Shown: piece after piece, positions 17,029 through 24,551 of the stretch | How the letters are laid out: each line of letters opens with the position of its first letter | Numbering within the stretch: the first letter of the stretch is position 1 | From: Caulobacter sp. | GTDB lineage: Bacteria > Pseudomonadota > Alphaproteobacteria > Caulobacterales > Caulobacteraceae | Assembly: GCA_026225565.1 (NCBI GenBank) | Contig: JAMFTA010000089.1 | Span: 1-43,807 of the forward strand | DNA length: 43,807 nt | Direction: 5' to 3' | Made by a program: the position numbers and the translations under genes | Notes under the pieces: model-generated | What the model was told of the DNA's origin: nothing | Databases searched by the model: none | Seen by the model: the letters and a program-made list of their open reading frames with translations, nothing else

Positions 17029-17195
17029 TCAAATTGGAAGGTCGCGGGACATCGTTGCGCGCAATCATAGGCGCAAAAGCCTGTTTATCCGCGTGTTATC
17101 GCGGCGAAATGCAATGCCCGCCTCGACCATGCCTGTCAACCGCAGAGCCAGGGCGCAAATAAGGTCAAACGGCGGCCAAGCTGTTGCAACGGGCG

Positions 17196-18923
17196 CTAAA
17201 CGGTCTGCGCTCCGCTAATCGCCGGCCACCGTGTCAAAAGCGCATCATCCAACTCGGCGCGCCGGGCGTGCAGATCGCGATACCAGGCGATCCGGGTCGC
17301 CAGCTGGCTGGCCATCATGCGGGTGTCGCGCACCTCAAGCCAAGCGGCCTTCGCTATTTCGTTGCGTAGCGCGGGATCGCCGGCCAGCCGGATCAGGTGC
17401 TCGGGCCATTGGGCGAGATCGTCGGCGATAAGGCCGGTGATCCCGCTCTTTATAGTGCGCTCGTACACGCAGGGAGAGGCGATCATCGCCGCCCCGCAGC
17501 GGGCCGCTTCCAGGAACTTGATATCGCTCTTGTATAACTCCCCCGCGGTTCCTTCCAAGGGCGAGAGCACCACATCGCACGACCCCATGGTCTGCAGGTA
17601 GTCGGCGTAGACCAGCGCCGGTGAAAACGTCTTGCGTGGGGTGGGAAGGGCGTCGAAAAACGCCCGATCGTGGACCACTGAAAATTCCAGCTCTGGGTGT
17701 CTGGCGATGGCCGCCGCCAGCGCCGCCGCGACCTGGGCGGAGAAGCCCTCCCGGTTCAGGGCGCCGTAGAACACCCTTGTGGCCCCCTCTCTCGGCTGCA
17801 AGTCTGGCAGGTCGAGCACGGTGTTCTCAAACACCGCGACTTCCGGATTGAGCCGGCGCAGCACCTCGGCCAGCTGGGGCGTGGAAGTTTGCACCCCATG
17901 ACAGCCCCTGGTGATCGCCGCTCTAATCAGGGCGCTGACCGAGCCGCCTTGCACCCGGCCGATCAGGTCCGGGTGATCGTCGAGTTCATAGACGAGCAGC
18001 CAGCCCCGAGCCCGGGCCTGGCTTACATAGGCGAGCCACTGGTCTTCGTTGGTCATCACCAGGCGCTGCAGCACCGCCACCTTGGGCGCGTCGACTGGCA
18101 GATCCGGCAATTGCGCCGACTTCTCCCGGTAGCTGACCGTCAGCCCTGGGTCGGATTCCAGGGCTTCCGCCGGCAGGCGCGTCCTGATGTCCAGAAAACC
18201 CGGCGCAAGGGCGGCGATGTGGATGTGCAGCCGCTCCCCCGGCTTAAAATCTGACCGGTAGGCCGAGGCCACATATTGCAGGGTCTGGGCCCGTTGGACG
18301 AAGGCGGCCCTATCCTGGCCGGCCTGCTCGGCGGCGTTGGCGAGGATGGGAATCCAGCGCTCCGCCGCCTGGCGGTTGCCGACGATGATGCGCGGCCTGG
18401 CCCGCTCGATGGTCAGGCTGCTTTGGGCCAGGATGGTCTGTAGGGAGGCCAGGGTGAAGAAGCGAAGGTGGGTGCGGTCGAATAGGCCCGCATCCTCCGC
18501 CGGCCAGTTCCCGCTCATCAGATTAGCGAGGGCGCTCCAGTGGGAGACATTGGGCACCGAAAGCGCCACCCGTCCTTGGGGTGTCAACATGCCGGACAAG
18601 GTCTTCAGCGCGCGCCAGGGGTCGGGCAGATGTTCCAGCACGTCGCCGAGCACGATCACGTCGAACAGCCCGAGGGCGGCGATGGCGTCCGTGTCCATGG
18701 CCATGAAGTCGGCTTCGATCAGATGGTCGACCCGGGTGCGGGCGATGGCGGCGGCGGGGGGATGGGCCTCTACGGCCACATATTCGGCGGCGGGATTGCG
18801 CGCCTTATAGGCCCGGGCCAGCGCCGCTTCCCCGCAGCCCAGTTCGAGCACGCGCCGGGCCGCCAGCGGGATCCAGCGCAAAAGCTCGATATTGATGTTT
18901 CCGTAGTAGTTCGAATCGGACAC
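17196..18923 (-). CDS. Two-domain protein: SAM methyltransferase fused to a GT4-like glycosyltransferase
   Basis: 575 aa from GTG 18923. Residues about 20-200 are a class I methyltransferase (VLELGCGEAALARAY, VDHLIEADF, VIVLGDVLEHLPDPW, GRVALSVPNVSHW). Residues about 280-560 resemble the donor half of glycosyltransferases acting on cell-surface glycans: VFYGALNREG, LEFSVVHDRAFF, CDVVLSPLEGTAGELYKSDIKFLEAARCG, ASPCVYERTIKSGITGLIADD. Domains like the C-terminal one are often annotated as glycosyltransferase family 1 or 4. The fusion suggests sequential methylation and sugar transfer on one acceptor. It lies between the type I secretion genes and the divergent TolC gene, which recalls the linkage of S-layer export with O-polysaccharide genes in Caulobacter. 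Substrates are unknown. Confidence 0.82.
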   Translation of the reverse strand: MSDSNYYGNINIELLRWIPLAARRVLELGCGEAALARAYKARNPAAEYVAVEAHPPAAAIARTRVDHLIEADFMAMDTDAIAALGLFDVIVLGDVLEHLPDPWRALKTLSGMLTPQGRVALSVPNVSHWSALANLMSGNWPAEDAGLFDRTHLRFFTLASLQTILAQSSLTIERARPRIIVGNRQAAERWIPILANAAEQAGQDRAAFVQRAQTLQYVASAYRSDFKPGERLHIHIAALAPGFLDIRTRLPAEALESDPGLTVSYREKSAQLPDLPVDAPKVAVLQRLVMTNEDQWLAYVSQARARGWLLVYELDDHPDLIGRVQGGSVSALIRAAITRGCHGVQTSTPQLAEVLRRLNPEVAVFENTVLDLPDLQPREGATRVFYGALNREGFSAQVAAALAAAIARHPELEFSVVHDRAFFDALPTPRKTFSPALVYADYLQTMGSCDVVLSPLEGTAGELYKSDIKFLEAARCGAAMIASPCVYERTIKSGITGLIADDLAQWPEHLIRLAGDPALRNEIAKAAWLEVRDTRMMASQLATRIAWYRDLHARRAELDDALLTRWPAISGAQTV

Positions 18924-19070
18924 GGGGCGGCTTTCGTGGTGAACCCTCTGCGGTATCCGCTAAAACCTGCCGATCTGTCGAGGGGCGGGCTGGGGCGCCT
19001 GGCGACGAGCGTGGGTGACGGGGCGGGGTTAGATTGCTATGAGCCAGCCTAAGCTCGATCCCAGGACGGT

Positions 19071-20744
19071 GTGTTTGATATGGTTATGACAGTGCGGCGC
19101 GCCGCGCGAGTGAGCGCGTCGGCATTGTCGCTGATGATCGCCCTGGCTTCATCCGCAAAGGCTGAAACCCTGGCTGACGCCGTGGCCGCCGCCTATGCCC
19201 ACAACCCCAATCTGCAGAGCCAGCGCGCCGCCCTCGCAGCGACGGACGAAACCTATGTGCAGGCCCGCGCCGCCTATGGACTGCAAGCGCAAGCCACCGC
19301 CGGCGACACCTATGAGAAGGTGCGGGGGCGGTTTTTCACCTCCCAGGTCGGCCGGCCAGAAGAGGCGGCCACGAAGGGCACCCAATCCCTCTCGGTGTCG
19401 CAATCCCTCTATTCGGGCGGCCGCAATCACGCGGCGGTCAGCGAAGCGGAAGCCAACATCCTGGTGCAGCGGGAAACCCTGCGCCAGACCGAAACCCAGG
19501 TGCTGCAGCAGGTGGTCGCCGCCTATGTCGGGGTTCGCCGCGACATGGTGATCCTAGAGGTCTATCGCGACACGGTGCAGGCGCTGAACCGGCAACTGCG
19601 GCAGACGGAGGCGGAGTTCGGGGTGCGCCAGGTCACTCAGACCGACGTGGACGAAAGCCGCGGGCGGGTCGCCCTGGCCCAGACCAACGCCGCCAACGCC
19701 CAGGCGCAGCTCGAAGTCAGCCGCTCCCAGTATCTGCAACTGGTGGGCGAGAACCCGGCTGACCTGTCGCCCGAACCGGCGCTGGAGGTCTTCTCCACCC
19801 TCGACGTGGCGTTCGACGCGGCGGAAGCTAATAGCCCATCGCTCGGCTCCGCCCGCTACCAGGAACAGCTGGCCCGGGTTCGGGTGTCCCAGGCGCGCGC
19901 CAACTACCTGCCCAATGTGACGGCTCAGGTGCAGTTGCAGCGGGGGCCGGTGGAGCCCTATTCGCCGACCTTGGGGGATCAGACGACGTTCGTGGCGGGG
20001 GTCTCGGTGACCCAGCCGCTCTTTACCAGCGGTCTTTATGGCTCCCAGGTGCGCCAGGCCCTGGATGAAGTGAATCAAGCCCGGGCCATCGTCGAGGCGG
20101 CGCGCCGGACGGCCATCCAGTCCGTGTCCCAGGCCTGGAGCCAGCTGGTCGCCGCCCGCACCTCGATCGTCTCCGACGAGGTCGGGGTCAAGGCGACGGA
20201 GGCCGCCTTCTACGGGGTGCGGCGCGAGCAGCCCTTCGACCTGCGCACCCCCATCGACGTCTTGAACGCCGAGCAGGAGCTGAACAACGCCCAGGTCAGG
20301 CTGCTGCAGGACCGCTTCAATGAGTATGTGGCGCGCGCCAACCTCTTGGCCGCCGCCGGATTATTGGATGTCACCGCCCTCTCGCCGCAAACCCCGCGGA
20401 TCAAGCCGGAAACCTCTTTCAACAAGATCAAGGGCAAGGGGCTGCCCCCCTGGGTCGGGCCGCTTCAGCTGCTCGATTCCATCGGGGCGCCGACGATTGC
20501 GCCGCCCCGCCCCGCGGTGCGTGACGGTCAGGATCGCGACGACTACAAGCCCGTCCTGCCGCCCGCCCCGACCGACGCAGCCAAGATCCAGCCCCTGAAA
20601 ACGGCGACCTCGATCATGGAGGCCGAGGCCAGCGAAGGCGGGCGAGGCGCCATCGAGCCGGCGATCGGCGGGGACGGTTGCGGCCATGGGCGCGGCGCCG
20701 TGGTCTTGCCGTGCGTCCCTTCGGCGGGCTCGCCCCCCAAATAG
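19071..20744 (+). CDS. TolC-family outer-membrane efflux/secretion channel (RsaF-like)
   Basis: 557 aa from GTG 19071 (AGGA 4 bp upstream); ATG 19080 and 19086 are alternatives in frame. Signal peptide with ASSAKA before E32 (ETLADAVAAAYAHNPNLQSQRAAL), then the duplicated TolC repeat pattern. First half: LSVSQSLYSGGRNHAAVSEAEANI and TQTDVDESRGRVALAQTNAANAQAQL. Second half: VTQPLFTSGLYGSQVRQALDE and TPIDVLNAEQELNNAQVRL. It should form the trimeric outer-membrane duct for the ABC/HlyD exporter encoded at 13883-17028. After the TolC fold comes a proline/alanine-rich tail of about 100 residues (from about 460), longer than in most TolC proteins and probably periplasmic. Confidence 0.92.
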   Translation: MFDMVMTVRRAARVSASALSLMIALASSAKAETLADAVAAAYAHNPNLQSQRAALAATDETYVQARAAYGLQAQATAGDTYEKVRGRFFTSQVGRPEEAATKGTQSLSVSQSLYSGGRNHAAVSEAEANILVQRETLRQTETQVLQQVVAAYVGVRRDMVILEVYRDTVQALNRQLRQTEAEFGVRQVTQTDVDESRGRVALAQTNAANAQAQLEVSRSQYLQLVGENPADLSPEPALEVFSTLDVAFDAAEANSPSLGSARYQEQLARVRVSQARANYLPNVTAQVQLQRGPVEPYSPTLGDQTTFVAGVSVTQPLFTSGLYGSQVRQALDEVNQARAIVEAARRTAIQSVSQAWSQLVAARTSIVSDEVGVKATEAAFYGVRREQPFDLRTPIDVLNAEQELNNAQVRLLQDRFNEYVARANLLAAAGLLDVTALSPQTPRIKPETSFNKIKGKGLPPWVGPLQLLDSIGAPTIAPPRPAVRDGQDRDDYKPVLPPAPTDAAKIQPLKTATSIMEAEASEGGRGAIEPAIGGDGCGHGRGAVVLPCVPSAGSPPK

Positions 20745-20814
20745 GCGGGGATGCGGCCGGGGGCGCTGCCGTCCGGCGGCGGCACGTTCGCGCAACTGAA
20801 AATAAGGGGAAGGT

Positions 20815-20889
20815 TGGTGGACGCGACAGGGATCGAACCTGTGACCCCCTCGATGTCAACGAGGTGCTCTCCCGCTGAGCTACGCGTCC
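20815..20889 (-). tRNA. tRNA-Val (anticodon GAC)
   Basis: 75 nt including an encoded CCA. Minus-strand cloverleaf: acceptor GGACGCG/CGCGTCC, D stem GCTC/GAGC, anticodon stem CCTCG/CGAGG around loop TTGACAT (anticodon GAC, reads GUC), variable loop GGGTC, T stem ACAGG/CCTGT with TTCGATC loop, discriminator A. All stems pair perfectly. Confidence 0.97.
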
Positions 20890-20900
20890 GGGGAGGGCAG

Positions 20901-20929
20901 GGTATATTCGGCGCTTCGCCGCGAGACAA
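20901..20929 (-). promoter_or_regulatory. Promoter of tRNA-Val
   Basis: On the minus strand TTGTCT (20924-20929) and TATACC (20901-20906) are separated by exactly 17 bp; the -10 box lies 11 bp before the tRNA 5' end. The same TATACC box with a 17-bp spacer stands before tRNA-Met, supporting both assignments. Confidence 0.6.
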
Positions 20930-21208
20930 GTCTGGAAACGCGGCGCGAGACGGGAAAGCGCCGCTTCCGAACGCGGAAAAAACAGCTTGCCGAGGCATTC
21001 CGCCCGGCTAGGCGCCGCAGCCTCGGCGACCAGAAATCCACACCGGCTTGGAAGGTATATTGAGATATTGCCTCGACAACGGCCGATTTAACCAATTAGC
21101 CCTGCGGCAAATTGTCTAACCCTAGCTATTCAACCCGGTTTCACCAAAATTTATCGGCTTTCCGGCATGATCGGACTCTACCAGTCTAGGAGCCTGCGGG
21201 AACCGTCA
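20930..21208. other. Intergenic region between tRNA-Val and the chemoreceptor gene
   Basis: About 280 bp without a credible gene. The left part is GC-rich; from about 21040 to 21170 the sequence becomes AT-richer (for example around ATATTGAGATATT and ATTTAACCAATTAG), as expected for a promoter region of the chemoreceptor gene. No specific sigma-factor boxes could be assigned. Confidence 0.5.
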
Positions 21209-23122
21209 ATGTCGATCGTCAATCTGCGCATATCGGGTAAGCTAAACTTGGCCTTCGCTATCCTGATCGCTGCGTTCCTGATCTCCTCGGGCGTGGTCTA
21301 CACCAGTATTCGACGCGTCGATTCGGCGGCGACGGGCAGCGACAACAGCCTGGTGATCTCCGGTCTTGCCGATATGCTGTTGACCCAGGTCCTTGAACAA
21401 ACCAACGCCTTGCGCGGTTTTGTCATCAAGGGCGACCCCAAATTCTCCAAGACCTATGCGGAGGCCAAGGTCACCTTCGACAAGACCCTGGACGCCATGG
21501 ACGCCATGTCGCCGGCCGCCGACCACAAGACCCGCGTCCAAACCATGCGCGCCGCCATGGCCAAATGGCGCGCCAATGTGGGCGACAAGGTGATCGGCCT
21601 GATGGCCGACCCTAGCGGCCAGGCCGAAGCCGCAGCCCTCAGCGGGGTGAAGAGCCTCACCGAGATTCGCGCCGCGCAAGCGGACATCCGCGCCGCGGCC
21701 AATGCGGGGGCTGTCGCCGGCCAGGCGGAGCGGGCCCACGCGGTGGAGTTCGGCGACCTGTCCATCCTCTTAGGCGGCGTCGGCGCCGTGATCATCTCCG
21801 GCTTGATGGGCTGGATGCTGTCTAGAACCATCGCCAAGCCGGTCTCCAATATGACCGAGGTGATGCGTCGGCTGGCCACTGGGGACAACACCGTCGAAGT
21901 GCCGGCGGTTCAGCGCAAGGATGAGCTGGGCGAGATGGCCGGCGCCGTCGTCAACTTCAAGGACGCCGCCATCGAAAAGCTGCGTCTTGAAGGCGAAGCG
22001 GCCAAGGCGGCCCAGGCGATCGAGTTGGAGCGCGCCAGAAATCAGGAGGCCGCTGAGCGCGCGGCGCAGGAGCTGTCGGTGGTGGTCGAGGCCCTGGGAC
22101 TGGGCTTGGCCCGGCTTTCCGCCGGCGACCTCTGTTTCCGCGTCACCGCCAACTTCGCGGCCCAGTACAAGAAGCTCCAGGACGACTTCAACACCGCCAT
22201 GAGCACCCTGCAGGAGACCATGACCGTGATCGGCGGCAATGCGTCGGGCATCGAGGCGGGGGTCTCCGCCATCAGCCATGCCTCCGAGGACCTGTCCCGC
22301 CGCACCGAGCAACAGGCGGCGTCCCTGGAGGAAACCGCCGCGGCCCTGGATGAGATCACCGCCACGGTGAAAAAGAGCGCCGAGGGCGCCAACGAGGCTC
22401 GCACCCTGGTGGCCTCGACGAAAACCGGCGCCGAACAATCCGGCCAGGTGGTTCAGCAAGCGGTTGACGCCATGAGCGGCATCGAGAGCTCATCGCGGGA
22501 AATCAGCCAGATCATCGGCGTCATCGACGAAATCGCCTTCCAGACCAACCTCTTGGCCCTGAACGCCGGGGTGGAGGCGGCCCGGGCCGGGGACGCCGGC
22601 CGCGGCTTTGCAGTGGTGGCCTCCGAAGTGCGGGCCCTGGCCCAACGCTCAGCCGGCGCGGCCAAGGAGATCAAGACCCTGATCTCGGCCTCCACCCTTC
22701 AGGTCAGCGCCGGGGTGGATCTGGTGGGCCAGACCGGCAAGTCCCTAGGGCGCATCGTTACTCAGGTCGGGCAGATCAACGAGCTCATCGTCGAGATCGC
22801 GGCCTCTTCTCAAGAACAGTCGGCGGCGCTTCATCAGGTGAACACCGCTGTCAATCAGATGGATCAGGTCACTCAACAGAATGCCGCGATGGTGGAGGAA
22901 TCCACGGCCGCCGGCCACGCCCTATCTCAGGAAGCCGAAGAGCTCGCACGGCTGGTCGGTCAGTTTCATACCGGCGAAAAGGGTGTGGGCGATCGCCAAG
23001 GGCCGGCGATCCAGGCGCCGCGCCGCGCCGCGCCGCAAACCCGCCCGATGCTGAAAACCGTCGGCAGCGCCGCGCGCAGGCCCGCGCCCGCGGCTTCCCA
23101 AGAGAGTTGGGAGGAGTTTTAG
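21209..23122 (+). CDS. Methyl-accepting chemotaxis protein with C-terminal CheR/CheB-tether-like motif
   Basis: 637 aa from ATG 21209 (GGGAA just upstream); the frame extends to ATG 21167 but the 14 extra residues precede a normal MCP start. TM1 about 12-32, periplasmic helical sensor of about 150 residues (4HB/CHASE3-like by appearance), TM2 about 185-206, HAMP about 207-260 ([20 protein letters not shown]), a second HAMP-like segment ([13 protein letters not shown]), then the kinase-control domain. The hairpin tip is the canonical [20 protein letters not shown] near residue 440. The protein ends in SWEEF, matching the xWxxF pentapeptide by which some receptors bind CheR or CheB. It is an inner-membrane receptor signalling to CheA; the ligand is unknown. 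No other che genes are nearby. Confidence 0.93.
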   Translation: MSIVNLRISGKLNLAFAILIAAFLISSGVVYTSIRRVDSAATGSDNSLVISGLADMLLTQVLEQTNALRGFVIKGDPKFSKTYAEAKVTFDKTLDAMDAMSPAADHKTRVQTMRAAMAKWRANVGDKVIGLMADPSGQAEAAALSGVKSLTEIRAAQADIRAAANAGAVAGQAERAHAVEFGDLSILLGGVGAVIISGLMGWMLSRTIAKPVSNMTEVMRRLATGDNTVEVPAVQRKDELGEMAGAVVNFKDAAIEKLRLEGEAAKAAQAIELERARNQEAAERAAQELSVVVEALGLGLARLSAGDLCFRVTANFAAQYKKLQDDFNTAMSTLQETMTVIGGNASGIEAGVSAISHASEDLSRRTEQQAASLEETAAALDEITATVKKSAEGANEARTLVASTKTGAEQSGQVVQQAVDAMSGIESSSREISQIIGVIDEIAFQTNLLALNAGVEAARAGDAGRGFAVVASEVRALAQRSAGAAKEIKTLISASTLQVSAGVDLVGQTGKSLGRIVTQVGQINELIVEIAASSQEQSAALHQVNTAVNQMDQVTQQNAAMVEESTAAGHALSQEAEELARLVGQFHTGEKGVGDRQGPAIQAPRRAAPQTRPMLKTVGSAARRPAPAASQESWEEF

Positions 23123-23227
23123 GGAACTCGCGCCCATCTTAGAGCGCCCCGTCTTGGATCCAGTCGATGAGGCGGCGTTCGCCTTCGCCTTCGCCCAGGA
23201 GCCGGCGGGCGGACCTTTGCGCCAGCG

Positions 23228-24403
23228 CTACCTAGGTTTATCGTCCGTCCACGGATCGCCCCGCGCCTGAGCTTCCCCGGCGGCGAACAGGTCGTTCAGA
23301 TGGTGGGGCCCAAAATCCAGCGGATTGTCCCTGACCCCCACGGGCAGGGCTGACACATGCAGCGTGCATCGGTGAATATGGCAGTATTCGGCGGTGGCGA
23401 TCAGCACCGAGCGGATGGAGGCCTTGTTGGCCACGTCGAAGGTCCGCGCCAGAATCGGCAGGGTGGCGCGCGGGGTGACGCCAAAGACGCTGTCCACATG
23501 CCCATTGATGATGATGAACATATTCACCTTGAAGGGCGCCGCCGGCAGGTCGTTGGTCAGGAGCAGCGTGCCGGGGACAGCGAAGAAGGCGCTCTGGGTC
23601 TGGCCGTCCACGTGCATTTCGGCGAAGGCCCGCCCCTCGCCCGTCACCGGGATCATGGTTGGGGGAAACACCCCCGGCACGCTGGCCGAGGCGATCAGCA
23701 CATCGGCGAATAGCGCCTTGGCCTCGGGCCCGCCGTGGGCGGCGATGGCGCCCATGTCCCAGACGATCAGCTGTTCGGTGTCGAGATTGGTGGTGGCCAC
23801 GAGCAGGCGGCGGCCCTTTTTTTGCTCGGCGGCGACGGCCTCGATCAGGGCGTCCGTCACATAGCCGCGCACCAGCTCGGTCAGCGGGGCCTTGTTGTAG
23901 AAGCCGGGGGTGAGGAGCGCAAAAAGCCCGCGGCTCTGCATCAGGTGGTGCACCTTGGGTCCGGTATAGGCCTGGCGCAGTTGATCGGCCCAATCGGGGC
24001 CGAGAAAGGCGAAGGGGGCGGCCAAGGCGCCGGTGCTGACGCCTGTGACCAGTTGAAAGCGCGGCTGCGTCCCCGTTCGCGCCCAACCTTCGAGCAGGCC
24101 CGCCCCGTAAGCGCCGTTGGCGCCGCCGCCTGACAGGGCCAGGGCGTTGACCTCGCCCTTGGCGTCCACCTTCAGGGTGTGCCGCAGCATGGTGGCGAGG
24201 GCCGGCTCGTCCTGGCCGTAACGCACATCGGTAAAACCGTCCGGTGAGGCGGCGGCCTGCTGCGCCGAGGTGAAGCGGGCCCGCGGCAGGGTCACGCAGC
24301 CGTCCAAAAGGGGCAGGGCCAAGAGCAGGATCAGCCAATGCCTGGCGCCGACGATAGTCCGGGTGCGTCGTTGCGCTTCGATACAGACCCCGCCGAACGT
24401 CAT
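23228..24403 (-). CDS. Patatin-like phospholipase, predicted lipoprotein
   Basis: 391 aa from ATG 24403, preceded by a G-rich ribosome site. The frame is open to 24562, but the extra 53 residues would run into the asparagine synthase gene and precede the signal. The N-terminus has a hydrophobic stretch (HWLILLLALPLLDGC) with a lipobox-like LLDGC, so Cys36 may be lipidated. Patatin features: oxyanion loop SGGGANGAYGAGLLEGW (about 91-107), nucleophile elbow GVSTG with S123, and the dyad Asp in HVDGQTQ. The family hydrolyses acyl chains of phospholipids; a membrane-anchored periplasmic or outer-membrane form may act in lipid turnover. It lies 148 bp downstream of the asparagine synthase gene, from which a REP-like palindrome separates it. 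Confidence 0.88.
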   Translation of the reverse strand: MTFGGVCIEAQRRTRTIVGARHWLILLLALPLLDGCVTLPRARFTSAQQAAASPDGFTDVRYGQDEPALATMLRHTLKVDAKGEVNALALSGGGANGAYGAGLLEGWARTGTQPRFQLVTGVSTGALAAPFAFLGPDWADQLRQAYTGPKVHHLMQSRGLFALLTPGFYNKAPLTELVRGYVTDALIEAVAAEQKKGRRLLVATTNLDTEQLIVWDMGAIAAHGGPEAKALFADVLIASASVPGVFPPTMIPVTGEGRAFAEMHVDGQTQSAFFAVPGTLLLTNDLPAAPFKVNMFIIINGHVDSVFGVTPRATLPILARTFDVANKASIRSVLIATAEYCHIHRCTLHVSALPVGVRDNPLDFGPHHLNDLFAAGEAQARGDPWTDDKPR

Positions 24404-24523
24404 CCCACCCCCAAGGCCTCGATGCTTACATAGGCGCCCTTTGTGTTCGCTAAACGGTCGCCGGCGCAAAATCTCCTCATTCCGCCAAGCGGCTTCGGCC
24501 TCCCACGTCGCTGCACGACCCGG

Positions 24524-24551
24524 GCCCCTCCCTCTCGCCGCAGGGGCGAGG
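24524..24551. repeat. REP-like palindrome after the asparagine synthase gene
   Basis: CTCGCC (24534-24539) / GGCGAG (24545-24550), with overlapping GCCCCT (24524-24529) / AGGGGC (24542-24547), in a C/G-rich setting. No U tract follows, so it looks more like an extragenic palindrome of the family also seen at 25595-25742 and 31861-31887 than a terminator. Confidence 0.45.

Noticed and set aside
21086-21101. ATTTAAC...ATTAG upstream of the chemoreceptor as a fourth MarR site
   Set aside because: Only one half-site matches and the second is not an inverted GTTAAAT at the right spacing.
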